Shown here: piece by piece, positions 45,509-56,975 of the stretch
Layout of the letters: each line of letters begins with the position of its first letter
Position numbering within the stretch: the stretch's first letter is position 1
DNA from: Akebia trifoliata
Lineage: Eukaryota > Streptophyta > Magnoliopsida > Ranunculales > Lardizabalaceae
Assembly: GCA_017979445.1 (NCBI GenBank)
Contig: CM030718.1
Location: 22,067,021-22,131,020 of the forward strand
Length of the DNA: 64,000 nucleotides
Direction of reading: 5' to 3'
Notes under the pieces: generated by a model
What the model was told of the DNA's origin: nothing
Seen by the model: the letters and a program-made list of their open reading frames with translations, nothing else
Databases searched by the model: none
Program-made: the position numbers and the translations under genes

Positions 45509-48500
45509 ATGTTGATGATGATGAGGAAGATGGAACAATTAATCACTTGGAATCGATCAATTTTCGCAAGGAGATTCAGCTCCCAACTGTTTGTTAGCAG
45601 TAACGTTTCATTTCCTTCAAACCCTAATCTTTTTTGTTTTTTTGATTTTGAAGATTTCAGTTTATACACTTGTGTTTGGGAACTTGAATTTCAATAATCC
45701 GATTTTGATTTATTAGGATTATCATTTTACACCACAGACAAAGAACTAAAAGAGTTATTTTCACCTTTTGGTACAGTCACTGAAGGTAAATTCTTAATTT
45801 TTAGTAAAAATTTATATTCATTATGATGTTTTTTGTAGTAATTTTTTTAAACTCGTAGTGGTTTTGTTGATTGATACCCAGCCAGATTGGTTAAGGACCA
45901 AAGAACCCAAAAGCCTAAAGGATTTGGTTTCGTTACGTACGAGTCAGAATCGGAAGCCCAAAAGGCATTAAAAGCTATGGATGGAAGGGTAAATATATGT
46001 GTCTCCACTTTTGTTCTTGCATTGCTCATCAATGAAATTAATGACTATAAGCCTTATAATAAAAAAAAATTAAATAGAATTGAATCTTATGTTTCGTGTG
46101 TAGTTATCCGTAAGTTCTTGTAATAAAAAATTTAAATAGAATTGAATCTTATGTTTCGTGTGTAGTTATCCATTAGTTCTTGTATGATCATCTATGGTTG
46201 TTGTTATACCCGTGGCAAACCACTAGTAGGTTAGGGTCTGTATGATTTATGGTTTTAAAACTCGTTTTGATGTCTCGTCTCATCCATGAACGAGACTGAA
46301 TCGTCTCAGACAAGTTTTTCGATACGTTTGAGTCGTCTAGTTCAACAATGGGAAAAATGAACTGTGGTTTTAAATCTCGTCCGATACATTTGACTTTGTC
46401 TATCCGTCTCGTTGGTGGATGATATCGAGACGTATCAGAAGAGTCGTCTCTGTCTCAGAAAAGATCTAAAACCATGGTATTATTGTGTAAGAAAAATGAG
46501 CGGGAAAATGATTTCTACTAGAAAATGCAATTTTTAGGCGTGTGATTAAGCATTCTCCTTGGAATTTGATTTCCTGCTGTGGGGAAAATGTTTTCCATTC
46601 CCACTCCCTGGGAAAATGATTTTTCCCACGTAATGTTATTCTTTGACAATTAACCCCACCTCCAAAACTAAAATCCCATTCTCTTTTTGATATTTTTCTA
46701 GGTCCAATCAAATGGTGGAATTCATTTTCCCGCGAAATTCACTTTCTCATGACCATTTTTCCATAGAATTCATATTCTTTTGAAAATAATTCCTGCAATC
46801 ATACAAACCCTAGTGGAAAATGGGTTTTAGAATTTTAATATCCCTAATGACTCTTAAGTACATGAGATGATGCATTTTTGCGTGGTCATTTGCACTTTGA
46901 TTAATTAGCTTCAATGAGCGAGGGGGTTATCTTTATTTGTAGGGCAATTTATATTACAAAACCATCATATTATATTACAAAACCATTATATTATGAATAA
47001 ACACCATAAGTGATTTTATTAGATGATGTGATTTTACAATAAAATCACTTATGATGTTTATTCATATCATAATGATGTGGTAATATCACAGCACTATTTG
47101 TATCATCTTCAGAACTTGAATCTTGTTGTGTCAGATATCATGGAACATTCTCTCAAGTATGTCAATTTTTTAGGTTGAAACCTTATTGCGTAAGATGCGT
47201 TTGATTAGATTTAAAAGAGAAGAAGTTAGTTATGATTCTATTTACCAATCTTAACTGCATTGAGCTCCACGTAAGTTCTTCATTTACCAATTAGTTCAGG
47301 CCCAAATTATCAATTTGTTATAGGAACTATTCAGAACTGCTTTGCTTGACTTGGAGGGCCACAATATATTTTCCCAAGATTTTGACACTTTTGAAAGGCA
47401 ATATTTGAAACATGAATGCTGCACACCCTTAAGCCTATCATTTCCCATCTCTTTTTAGGTTGGACCACCTGGTGTATAGAGATTTTTTTTATTTTATTTT
47501 ATTTGGGGGGGGGGGGGTATGGAAGGATGGAGATGAAAAGTGGATGTGCCGACAGAGATAAGCGTTGTAGTAAATGGTAATGGCAAGATCCCTCTAAATG
47601 AATAAGGTTTCACAGTTGTCCTCAAACAAAGACTGGGAAGGTTGTAAGAAGAGTGACTTGGGTTCCAACCTCAATAGTTGTCCTGGTTAGGAGATAAGGA
47701 TCATCTATGTTTTTGCTTCAATCAAAGGCCATTTAGGTATTAACAAGGGAACTGAGGACAAGCCAAGCAGTTATTCTTTGACAGTCAGTCTTTGACTGTT
47801 TATTCCCTTGTTTAGAGGACTCCTCTACTGAGTAATGGACCAATAAGTAGGCCAAACCTTCAGAATGATATAGTTCTTGTGTATTGGTGGTTCACCTTGA
47901 GTTTTGGATTTTGGACTTCTATCTACGTACCAAGAGTTAATTTTATAAGGAATTGCTCTCTTTGTGAGATGGTTGGCTTCAATAAAACACCTCCCAGCTT
48001 CTTGGTTTTTTTTTTTCCTCTTGTAGGTATATGTATATGATATTAATTAGGGGTGGGAAACACCAACTGACAAACAAAATACTTTCGTGGACATAGGTGA
48101 AATAGAGGCGCTTCCATTCCCCATACCTCAAGGGTTCTTGCTGTTTTTTTGTGAAAGAGAAGATATTATGCTGTACAACTTCTAAGCAGACTAAGGGAAG
48201 CTTTGGAGGATTATTGGGTGATATCCCCTAACAACAATCAGTTGGTTTCTCCATGTGTCATGATGTTCAAATGGATTTTCTCTCTTGTTGATTCTATCTT
48301 GCCAACAATGGTTCGTTGATAATGTACTTGTTCCAATTACTTTTGAGTCTTATAATCTCCAAATTTGACAAAAGTCGTGAGGTAGTTCTCTTTTCCTTAA
48401 GGGTGTCAACCTTGATGTAGGACAACCTAGATCCATTCGATTAGGGAAGAAGAGGAAATCTGAGGGTCAGGGAAATTTGGTTGGGATTTTGGGTAAGGAT

Positions 48501-51332
48501 TTGGGCTACAATAGGATTACCTCAAGTGTTTAGGGTAAACCCCAGGGGTTTGTTTGTGGGGTTTAATTATAGTATTTTGCAATTATGATCAAGGATCTAG
48601 GTTTATTAGGGTAACGGAAAGTGTTAAGAATTTGGTTATGGTTTGTAGGGTAAGGATTAAGGTTCAGAGAAACCAAGTTTTCCTCTTACTCATCATTGCA
48701 GAATGCCACAAATGACTTCCAGAAGGTAAAATCATAGTCACAAAGTCATAGTACAGTTTAAAACGGCAAGGGAAAACTTTGAAAAAAAATGAGAAAAAAT
48801 AAAAATATTAAAGATTATCAATATGTATCATACATTTATTTTACATTTCTAATATATTTTTGAGCAGCATAACATCAAACATTATCATCCCACATTGAAC
48901 TACATTCATCATGAAGCATCAAAATCCTATAATATGTATCAAATCCCATAATTAACTTCATTCATGAACAATATAAAAAACAAGTAAACAACTATGAGCC
49001 CATAAATCCACAAAAAATAAACATAGGTTCACAAAAAATTTAAAGTAACTCTATACACCCACAAAAAATAAGCATAGGCCCGCAAAACGTCTAAAAGTTT
49101 AGATCTATTCGATTAAGAAGAAATCTGGGGGTTAGGGAAATTTGGTTGGGATTTTGGGTAAGGATTTGGACTACAATAGGCTTACATCAAATGTTTAAGG
49201 TAACCCCCAAGGGTTTGTTTGTGGAGTTTAATTGTTGCATTTTGCAATTTTGATTAAGGATCTAGGTTACTAATAACGATGGATTGTTCTTTGTAAGAGA
49301 GTTTTATAATGAGTTGAGTAGGGGTAGGGAAGTTACCTTTCCCCACGAGGCGGTTTGGGGGGCCTAGAGCGCCATCTAAGGTGGCCATTTTTGCGTGGAT
49401 GCGTAGACTGCGGTTAAGGAACGAATTTTAACATTTGATCAGTTGTGAAGAAGGGGTTTCTGTGGCCCAAACTATTGTTGTATGTGTGGGAGTAGCCAGG
49501 AGTCGTGTAATCATCTTCTTTTGCATTGTCCGCTGGCAAAGGAGGTTTGGGATCATTTCTTCTTCTTGTTTGGTGTGGAGTGGTGTATGTCGGGTATGGT
49601 GAGATCTCTTGATGGAGTGGTCTCAATTAAGGAATAACTTTCGTCTGTCCAAGAGGTTGCTTTAGAGTTTAATACCGTTCGTGATTTCATGGGGCCCATA
49701 GAAGGAAAGGAATGCTAGAACGTTTGAAGGGAAATTTCTTTCAAGTCAAGATTTATTTTTGTCGATCATTGGGTTTCTTTATTTCTGGTGTAAGATCTTT
49801 AAGGAGTTTAAAGGGATCTTTTATGAGGATTTCCTAATCTGTTAGGATTGCATTTTTAATCTGTTAGAGACATAGCTCTGTGTTTCTTTTTGTTTCTTTT
49901 TCTTGCTTTTTGTTTCTGTTTTCCCCTTTGGTAGGTCATCTTGAACTACCGCTTGTATTTGTTTTCGTTTATCTATAAATAAATAAAAAAGGTTGAGGAT
50001 TTGGTTTTGTTTTTTTTTTTTTGTGGGGTAAGGATTAAGGTTAAGAGAATTGGGAAGGATTAAAGATTGAGGTAAAAGGGATTTTAAGAAATCAAGAAAT
50101 CAAGTAGAGGAATTAAAAAGAAGATTCTTAATGGTTATTTGATGGGATTAGAAAATTCTTGATGGATTCAAGATCTCAAAATTTCAAGAAAACAATAAAA
50201 ACAATGGAAAAGATGTGAATGTGAGAGAAAAGATAGTACCTTGGAATCACACTAAGGGTTCTTGAAATCACACCGAGATGGATGATCTCCAATCACTGGA
50301 AGAGTTGCAAAATTTCTTTTAATTTCATAAACTAATTAAAATTAATTACAATAGTCATATATAGGTTAGATTCAAAATCCTAATCCTAAAATTACATAAA
50401 AATCAACTCTTTTGACCTTGAGAAGTCAATCCCGTGTAAAATTGACACTTCATCGGTATTTTGGCTATAACTTTCTCAAAACTCATCAAAATTGTGAAAT
50501 CTTAAGCTCGTTGGATATGAAATTAAATAATCTATTAAATGATATAAAAAAATTGATCCAATACAACATGTTTTGACCCCTCAAAATAGACTTAAATAAA
50601 AATAATGTGAATAGTACCTAAACTAACATATGACTTTTAAAATAATTAGAAGACATCTAAACACTAAAATAATCTCATCTAAAACTAATCCCAATAAAAT
50701 AAAAGGGATAACAAAGTAATTATGGACGCAAACAAGCTGCAACCTATATAATTCCAAAATTTCCATTGGAACCCGTGCTGCTGGCTTGATTTGCATCTCA
50801 CATCAAACCCTCAGATACGATTTGTGTGATAAACACCATCTTGTTTACAGACAATTTGATTATCATTTATCTCTTTCAATTGCTAAGGATTCTTTAGCCA
50901 CTAAATGAAATATGTTAGCTTATGCTTGAACAAACAATCTTGACTTATTCAAGAATCTTGCCATGCTCAAGTACTTCCAGAAAAGCTGAAACGCCTCAAA
51001 GGCCTTCTGGTAGCAATTTAAATGCAATATTTTATGTTTGTGTTTGTCGTAAGAATTTGGTTCTTTATGCTTTAAACATAACGAAGTTGATCACCTCAAT
51101 AATGAAATCATAATTTCCCAACCCCAAATTATTCACAGCTCTATAGTGGGCTACCATTGGTTGGGACCATAGTGTAAAAAATGACCAATATTTTGAAAAA
51201 GTCACAATTAATTCCTAACTCTTGCAATCGGTGATTTAATCCCTATGTTTAATATGAAAAATACATTGTTATAATAGGGAATTTTATTTATTATAGTTTT
51301 TAACATATGAATATACATTTTTTATATTATAT

Positions 51333-51372
<40 letters not shown>

Positions 51373-52305
51373 ATGTATTAATTTCCCCATTTTTGGTAGT
51401 TTTTCCGAAGTTTTCCATAATGTCCGACCTTGACCTTGACCTTGTCTCACTATGTTTGGGACAAAATAGTTGAAAGAACTGCGACCTACAAATGCGGTTC
51501 TGGACGTTGAATCACATCAGGATCTTCTTTCTTATTGTCGGGACTCACCATTCTTGCCACATCCATGTTTTTTTTTGTTATTTCCGGCATTTGATGCAAT
51601 TAATGTCCTCTTTGGTCTGTGTTGTGTCATTCTATTTTAGTTGCCATGTATGATTCAACCAAACAAGTTAAGCCAAACAGTTGGGCTTATAGCATCTCAC
51701 TCTTGAAATTGTGAGTCAGTGAAGCTAGTAAAGATTTTAAATGTTTTTCATTTAAGTTACACATGGGTTGTAATAACTCAATTCTTGTTTGTTGTGAAGC
51801 TTCTTCAGTATGACTTCTACTTATCTGTGCATTTGCCATTTTCCGTTTATTCTATTTGAACAGATGGTTGCTGGAAGGATTATCTTTGTGGAAGTTGCCA
51901 AGACTACAAGACCTGAAGAGGTACATCCTACCTCCTAAATTGATGCTTTTTTGTTCATCTCTTGTGGTGACAGCAAAAAAAATTACATTGTCGACGTTCT
52001 GTACTTCAATTGTGACAGCACGTTGTCTGTTATTTGAACTTTTTTTTTGCTAAGTGGAAACAATTGTATTAATCAAAAAATAGTGTGCAAAGGAAGACTG
52101 CCTTAGTTTACATGTTATTTGAACTTAGTGTTTCAAGTATGTTGATTATCTTTTAGTACTTTGGAATTGTATTGGGTGGATTTTCATTGACGAGCACGAC
52201 CTCAATTGATACAAACTGGATGTGAATCCAAAGTAAACTAATAATTGTTGTTATTACATCTGATAACAGGATGATAAGTTGATAGATCAAACGAGTACAA
52301 AATAG
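45509..52305 (+). CDS. Organelle-type RRM RNA-binding protein
   Basis: Five exons: 45509-45599, 45717-45785, 45882-45988, 51864-51920 and 52270-52305, all with GT-AG borders and compatible phases, giving 119 residues. The N-terminus to FARRFSSQ, rich in R and S with few acidic residues, looks like a mitochondrial presequence. A single RRM follows: RNP2 LFVSRL, then LSFYTTDKELKELFSPFG, RNP1 KGFGFVTY, and RIIFVEVAK as the last strand. The tail DDKLIDQTSTK is short. Such proteins bind organellar RNA; plant ORRM proteins act in C-to-U editing or splicing. The pattern is close to ORRM2-like mitochondrial proteins, but that assignment is from memory of motifs. The first ATG gives MLMMMRKMEQ; a start at the later M of MEQLITW is also possible. 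Intron 3 is 5875 bp and holds many repeats, so correct splicing needs transcript support. Confidence 0.87.
46071..46192. repeat. 62-bp tandem duplication in intron 3
   Basis: TAAATAGAATTGAATCTTATG through GTTATCC occurs at 46071 and again at 46133, nearly identical, so it is recent. Confidence 0.8.
46231..46812. mobile_element. Tourist-like MITE hosting a family C element
   Basis: GGGTCTGTATGATT at the left and, inverted, GGGTTTGTATGATT at the right are shared ends. The interior repeats GGGAAAATG/CATTTTCCC. The family C element at 46248-46476 sits 17 bases inside the left end. TTA/TAG flanks are only partly alike. Confidence 0.6.
46248..46476. mobile_element. Family C MITE with 8-bp duplication
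   Basis: ATGGTTTTAAAACTCG to GATCTAAAACCATG, flanked by GTATGATT (46240-46247) and GTATTATT (46477-46484). Length 229 bp, as in the other full copies. Confidence 0.8.
46930..47100. mobile_element. Small AT-rich foldback in intron 3
   Basis: GAATAAACACCATAAGTGAT pairs with ATCACTTATGATGTTTATTC, with AATGATGTGG and ACCATTATATTATG words outside. Stowaway-like in size; no TA duplication was verified. Confidence 0.55.
47101..48425. other. intron 3, no recognised features
   Basis: Intron sequence of the RRM gene with no coding signal. A G-run lies at 47505-47517. No repeat ends recognised. Confidence 0.4.
48428..48668. repeat. Direct repeat in intron 3, copy 1
   Basis: From TAGATCCATTCGATTAGG to GGTAAGGATTAAGGTTCAGAG. 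The second copy starts at 49100 and shares GGAAATTTGGTTGGGATTTT and GGGTTTGTTTGTGG. Confidence 0.75.
48780..49095. other. AT-rich spacer between repeat copies
   Basis: Contains a loose repeat of CCACAAAAAATAAACATAGG at about 49008 and 49060. No gene. Confidence 0.4.
49100..50046. repeat. Direct repeat in intron 3, copy 2, split by a LINE
   Basis: Matches copy 1 up to GATCTAGGTTA (about 49270) and resumes at GAGGATTTGGTTTTG (about 49994) through GGGGTAAGGATTAAGGTTAAGAG (about 50046). The gap is filled by the LINE 3' end. Confidence 0.65.
49272..49990 (+). mobile_element. 5'-truncated LINE with zf-RVT remnant
   Basis: In one frame with scattered stops, the reading resembles the C-terminal zinc-binding (zf-RVT) part of plant LINE reverse transcriptases: FFVREFYNELS, then TFPHEAVWG, then CCMCGSSQESCNHLLLHCPL with AKEVWDHFF, later a decayed RKE-N-RTFEG-like stretch. 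It ends in an A-rich AAATAAATAAAAAAG. Non-functional. Confidence 0.7.
50047..51863. other. intron 3, 3' part
   Basis: AT-rich. A (TA)n tract lies at 51338-51370. The frame at 50922-51113 has no support. A pyrimidine-rich stretch and CAG precede exon 4 at 51864. Confidence 0.5.
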
Positions 52306-52507
52306 AGCTTCTACACAACTTGACTTGAAACTTATCGATGCAGTTAGAATCAGTTTGGGATAGAAATTACTTGGCCTGACTGAGCTTAACTTAGTTTAAA
52401 GTCAGCCTTGAACTACCATTTGGGATCACTAAGATTAATAGTTTAGACCATCGGATAGACAACTATAACATCATTTTTATTTCAACTATTTTATTTTTAT
52501 CATTGAG

Positions 52508-52604
52508 CGCTTTTAATTAGATTAGTAACTCGGTGATGGCAGGAATCGAACCCAGGCCTTGGTTGAATCACCATGATTTACCAGTTTGCTAACTAGGACA
52601 ACTT
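52508..52604 (-). mobile_element. tRNA-derived SINE fragment
   Basis: On the minus strand: TAGTTAGCAAACTGGTAAATC, then box B-like CTGGGTTCGATTCCTGCC. Related to the pair at 13618 and 37495. Confidence 0.55.
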
Positions 52605-52627
52605 TTGGGGTATGGGTCCACCACATC

Positions 52628-52810
52628 AACCCTAAGTGGTTGGCCTAGTGGCAAGCCTAGCCTTGATAAGCTCCTCAGGAAGTGAAGGTCAAGTGTCCGG
52701 TTACCCTCGAGTGAACCAGTTGCACGTTGGACATTTTTTTTGGGGGGGTGGGCGGGGGGTGCATGTGACTGGGATTAGTCTCATCCGAAGGGTAGGGATA
52801 CCTACGATAA
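52628..52810 (+). mobile_element. tRNA-derived SINE, second family
   Basis: Box A-like TGGTTGGCCTAGTGGCAAG, then AGGTCAAGTGTCCGGTTACC, then GAACCAGTTGCACGTTGGAC. A T/G-rich tract lies at 52733-52758. The fragment at 30945-31110 is an inverted relative. Confidence 0.6.
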
Positions 52811-53025
52811 GCATAAAAAATAAAAATAAAATAAAAAGTTCCACCACATTCAATCTGTAGATCACAAATTGCCTCAAGTTCAATGGATGGGAATTGCCAA
52901 TTGAGATACTTTTACCGTGTAGGTCCAACAAAGGGTGGGACACATTTCGATTTTTACTGGATTAAAGTCGGAGGGTGTTTCACACGATTTTTTTATAAAT
53001 ATTTGAGAGATCTTATATTTTTAAA
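52811..53025. other. intergenic, nothing recognised
   Basis: AT-rich flank between the SINE and the LTR fragment. Confidence 0.35.
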
Positions 53026-53029
53026 TTGG

Positions 53030-53555
53030 TGGTGTAGAGGTGGAATCTAGTGAAGCTTCGATAGACTATGCTCTACTGATCCAAAGTTACTCCTTCCTCA
53101 TTCCTGTAATCACCGGTGTGGTACTTGCCAAGAATTCTCCGACGCTCAAGTTAGAGTTGTAGAAGAACAATAATAACTTGCGGAACTCTTTCTTCCTCAA
53201 TCAGCCAAAAGATCCTCTAACTTCTGTCAATTCCTTCATTTATAGATCCTTCCTGCAAATCAGGGTTTCCCCCTTTAACAAGATGTGATCCTGGAGAATC
53301 TCCTAATTACAAGAATCCTAAACGGAATTAGGATCTTTGATATTGGGTCCATGATTCCAGGCTGATCTCCTCCGAGATCTCTAGACTTGACACACGGAAG
53401 TCAGGATTGTGCAACTTCCCAGACCAGGCCTGCCTTGCCATGCAGGCCAAGTCTACTCTAATGCTATCTTGCCCTACTAGGCAGGTTAGATGCCTTTATC
53501 CTGGTCTATCTTGTTGTTGGGCATTGTTAAAAATGTTAACTCACACATAGTACCA
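53030..53555 (-). mobile_element. Solo LTR or LTR fragment, Ty3-gypsy-like
   Basis: On the minus strand, ACTTGAGCGTCGGAGAATTC followed by GGCAAGTACCACACCGGTG is a block typical of the U5 end of plant Ty3-gypsy LTRs. A CTATAAATGAAGG TATA-like box stands upstream of it at about 53240-53252. The sequence is richer in GC than its flanks. No internal domains are present. The exact TG...CA limits are uncertain. Confidence 0.55.
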
Positions 53556-53559
53556 TTTA

Positions 53560-53875
53560 ACCGACGTGGACATATGTACGGTTTGGATAATCATGCAATT
53601 CTTACCCTCTATAGGCGGCATGCCCTTGATTTCAGGCAAATTTTAAAATGACTTAAAAGTAACACCTTTGTTTTGGCCTTTCTCTTATAAATTATTGAAA
53701 AGTGACTTTAGTGCCCTCTTCGTCATCAACACCACCACCTCCGTCACATCAACTTATTCAATAGGTTGAAGTCAATCGTGTTTAAGAAGAGAAAAGGTGT
53801 AAGGTTATTCTTCATGAATCCTCATCAGATGTAAGGTTGAAGCTGACTAATTTTGGGGAAAAAAATCAAAGGTGT
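53560..53875. other. intergenic, nothing recognised
   Basis: No gene. Contains a CATCAACACCACCACCTCCG stretch without an open frame of note. Confidence 0.35.
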
Positions 53876-53878
53876 GTA

Positions 53879-54282
53879 GGGCGTGTTTGATTGCAAAAAT
53901 TATTTTTCATCTTCTACAAAAATCAAGAAAGTGAAGATTTTATTTTTTCACTTACACCCATAGAAAAATGAAATCCACCCCCAAATCAGAATAAGAATCT
54001 TCTCTCTTCTTCTTTCTCATCACCACCACCATAGTCATGACCATTGTAGTCGCTATCGTCAGCCACCTCTCTCCCTCCTCCTCCTTCACAACACTTTTTG
54101 AACTTCCCCCCCTTCCCCCTTCTTCCCTGTTCTTCTTCCTTAGGCTTTTCCCCGTTGGTTTAGTCTAAAGATGCAATCAAATAATAAAAATTGATTTTTC
54201 AATCCAACCTATTTTTCACCATCATTTTTCCAATGATTTCAAATTCTATAAAAAGTGACTTTTCATGCGATCAAACAAACCC
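53879..54282. mobile_element. Tourist-like MITE
   Basis: Left GGGCGTGTTTGATTGCA and inverted right CAGGGTTTGTTTGATCGCA are near-identical ends of PIF type. Inner AATTATTTTTCAT / AAAAAGTGACTTTTCATG partly pair. The C/T-rich middle (54000-54170) is low complexity. The 3-bp duplication is unclear. Confidence 0.55.
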
Positions 54283-54762
54283 TGAGATTATTTACAATAG
54301 TCTTTAACAAATGTTCAAAGTGAAGGAGTTTGCTATCAATTTGATTAATAGGTTGAAGGTGACTACCTTGTTTAGAAGGAAAAAACATAGGTGTTTAGTG
54401 CATCTCCAACTCTAGTCTTCAAATTAGCATCTTCTTCAAATTTGAAGACTTCAGCAACTTTGAACCAATGTTTTTAAAGTTGGACCAGAATCAATAGCTT
54501 TTACTGGTTGAATCAATCCAGGAACACAATTTAAAATAATCAAATCGACCATCTAATTCTATCAGTTCAATTGATTTTACTGATGACCTAGCTAGGGATA
54601 GCAATTTCTCCCCGCTCCGACTGTTCCTATAAGGTCGGTTTTTTACTATTCTAAATGGTTCCAAAGTGATTTTGGTGGTTTCAGGGCGGGGATAGTTTTG
54701 ATATACCCCACCCCGTCAATTTGCCCAATCCCGCCCTGATTATATAATATAATATAATATAT

Positions 54763-54763
<1 letters not shown>
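54283..54763. other. intergenic with hAT-like end
   Basis: TAGGGATAGCAATTTCTCCCC at 54595 resembles a hAT MITE end and CCCAATCCCGCCCTG at 54724 its partner. Boundaries are not fixed. Confidence 0.35.

Positions 54764-54799
<36 letters not shown>
54764..54799. repeat. (TG)n microsatellite
   Basis: About 17 TG units, followed by GAGAGAGAGG, at the left border of the second family B chain. Confidence 0.95.
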
Positions 54800-54806
<7 letters not shown>

Positions 54807-55120
54807 GATCCATAAATGTGTTTCAGAATGGGCTGATATTTTGTGAGGATGATCTCTATATTGAGGGGATCATTCTTGCCAAAAATCAGCCCATTCGGAA
54901 ATCGCTAGCCCTAGTTTACAAGTTAAAGAATCGTAGACTATTCATTTTAATTGTTAGTTTGTAACTACTTTTCATAGGATTAAAAATTTTATAATCAACT
55001 GATTTTTTGTGAGGATGGTCTACTCATCATAGAAATCATCCTCACAAAAAAATTGACCCGTTCTGAAATTGATTTTTCATATAGGACAAAACGTTGTTTA
55101 GAATGTTGTCTACGGAATGT
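54800..55120. mobile_element. Family B foldback
   Basis: TTCAGAATGGGCTGATATT and AAAAATTGACCCGTTCTGAA close a stem; GAGGATGATCTCTATATTG and its mirrored partners lie inside. Bounded by (TG)n and (CT)n rather than TA. Confidence 0.7.

Positions 55121-55121
<1 letters not shown>

Positions 55122-55172
<51 letters not shown>
55122..55172. repeat. (CT)n-(TA)n compound microsatellite
   Basis: About 17 CT units followed by about 8 TA units between two family B elements. Confidence 0.95.
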
Positions 55173-55550
55173 GGGTCCCGTTCGCCACCCTTAGTTTTAC
55201 CACACACTTTAACAAACGCGTTTTGTCTTACATGGGTTAGAAGTTTCGGAATGAGCTGATTTTTAGTGAGGATGATCTCTATGGTGAGGAGATCATCCTC
55301 ACCAAAAATCAGCTCATTCCAAAACTTCTAACCCCATCAAAATTGATTTACAAAAAATGGACGGTCCACGATTTTTCAACGTGTAAACATGGGGCTAAAC
55401 ATTTCGGAATGGGCTGATTTTTGGGGAGGATGATCTTCTAATCATAGAGATCATCCTCACCAAAAATCAACTCATTCCAAAACTTCTAACCCATGTAGGA
55501 CAAAAAACATTTGTTAAAGTGTGTGGTAAAACTTAGGGTGTTGAACATTT

Positions 55551-55552
<2 letters not shown>
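55173..55552. mobile_element. Family B foldback with ACTTTAACAAA arms
   Basis: TTCGCCACCCTTAGTTTTAC / GTAAAACTTAGGGTG and ACACACTTTAACAAACG / TTTGTTAAAGTGTGTGG pair. The inner core is the same as in the other copies. (TA)n lies on both sides. Confidence 0.8.
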
Positions 55553-55584
<32 letters not shown>

Positions 55585-55588
<4 letters not shown>

Positions 55589-55952
55589 AATGTTCGGCAC
55601 CAAACATTTTTCAAAACATGGGTTAGAAGTTTTGGAATTTGCTGATTGTTGGTGAGGATGATCTCTACGGTGAGGAGATCATCATCACTAAAAATCAGCC
55701 CATTCCAAAACTTCTAACCCCATCAAAAATGATTTACAAAAAATGGACGGTCCACGATTTTTCAACTTGTAAACATGGGTTAGAAGTTTTGGAATGGGCT
55801 GATTTTTGGTGAGGATGATCTCCTCACCGTAGAGGTGAGGATGATCTCCTCACCGTAGAGATCATCCTCACCAAAATCAGCCCAATCCAAAAGTTCTAAC
55901 TCATGTTTTGAAAAATGTTTTGCCAAAAAGTTGGCCCTTGAACGTGACCCTA
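55585..55952. mobile_element. Family B foldback with internal duplication
   Basis: Outer AACATTTTTCAAAACATGG and CATGTTTTGAAAAATGTTT pair. Near 55810-55865 the word GGTGAGGATGATCTCCTCAC-CGTAGA is tandemly doubled. Confidence 0.78.
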
Positions 55953-55963
55953 TATATATATAT

Positions 55964-56352
55964 AGGGAAATGTTCAACGGGTCCCGTTCCCCACCCTAAG
56001 CTTTACCCTACACTTTAACAAATGTGTTTTGTCCTACATGGGTTAGAAGTTTTGGAATGGACTGATTTTTTGTGAGGATGATCTCTATGGTGAGGAGATC
56101 ATCCTCACCAAAAATCAGCTCATTCCAAAACTTATAACCCCATAAAAAATGATTAACAAAAATTGGATGGTCCACGATTTTTCAACTTGTAAACATGAGG
56201 CTAAAAATTTTGGAATGGGCTGATTTTTGGTGAGGATGATCTTCTAATCATAGAGATCATCCTCACCAAAAATCAGCCCATTCCTAACCCATGTAGGACA
56301 AAACACGTTTGTTAAAGTGTAGGGTAAAGCTTAGGGTGTTAAACATTTCCCT
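55964..56352. mobile_element. Family B foldback, last of the second chain
   Basis: CACCCTAAGCTTTACCCTAC and GTAGGGTAAAGCTTAGGGTG are perfect arms. AACAAATGTGTTTTGTCC / GGACAAAACACGTTTGTT follows. It ends at TATATGTATATA. Confidence 0.82.
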
Positions 56353-56704
56353 ATATGTATATACTCCTTTTGAACAACAAAAACCACCTAGCATAATGGA
56401 AAGATGCAATAACAAGTTCAAACATTCTTCAACTCTATTTGTACTTATAATACTCCAATTTCTTAAATTAAAATGGGCTAGGCTAGCTTGAAAGGTGTTT
56501 GGATTGGTGCAAGGCAGGGTTGGAGCATAAAATTAAGACTCGAGCCAGGGTCGGGACAGGTTTGGGATGTGCAAATATAATCGGGAATGGATTTAAGTAA
56601 ACTCGGCTCAAAGCCACCTCGTTGCCCTCCCGAGACCCAATTGGGTTTATTACTTCAATTTTTAGGTAACTTTTAACATTCTCCTCCAAAATTTAGTCAA
56701 TGTT
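56353..56704. other. intergenic with possible hAT-like remnant
   Basis: GCCAGGGTCGGGACAGG / CCCGAGACCCAATTGGG words at 56530-56650. No gene. Confidence 0.35.
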
Positions 56705-56975
56705 TTATTTTTTAAAGATTTCATTAATAATAAGAGGGGAGAAAAACTGGCCAAGTTAGCCAATCAAGCAAACAAAAGCCATCACTCTCTTGCAATATTA
56801 CAAATCCAATCCCATCTTCCTACAAAATTTGCAAAGCCCATTCCTTTACATTCATCAACAGGTTTAGACCGCAGGAAGATAAGACCCAAAATGACGAGGA
56901 TAAGATTTAGTGTGCCCAAAGACTTCGCTTCAAAGATCCTTCCATTACATTCCTTCAACAACAAACCTCAACAAA
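56705..56975 (-). mobile_element. LINE 3' end fragment
   Basis: The minus-strand frame reads KECNGRIFEAKSLGTL, resembling the last conserved stretch of plant LINE polyproteins (W-K-E-R-N-x-R-x-F). It is followed by FVGRWDW and a T/C-rich 3' end with TTATTATTAATGAAATC. The fragment is short and dead. Confidence 0.5.
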
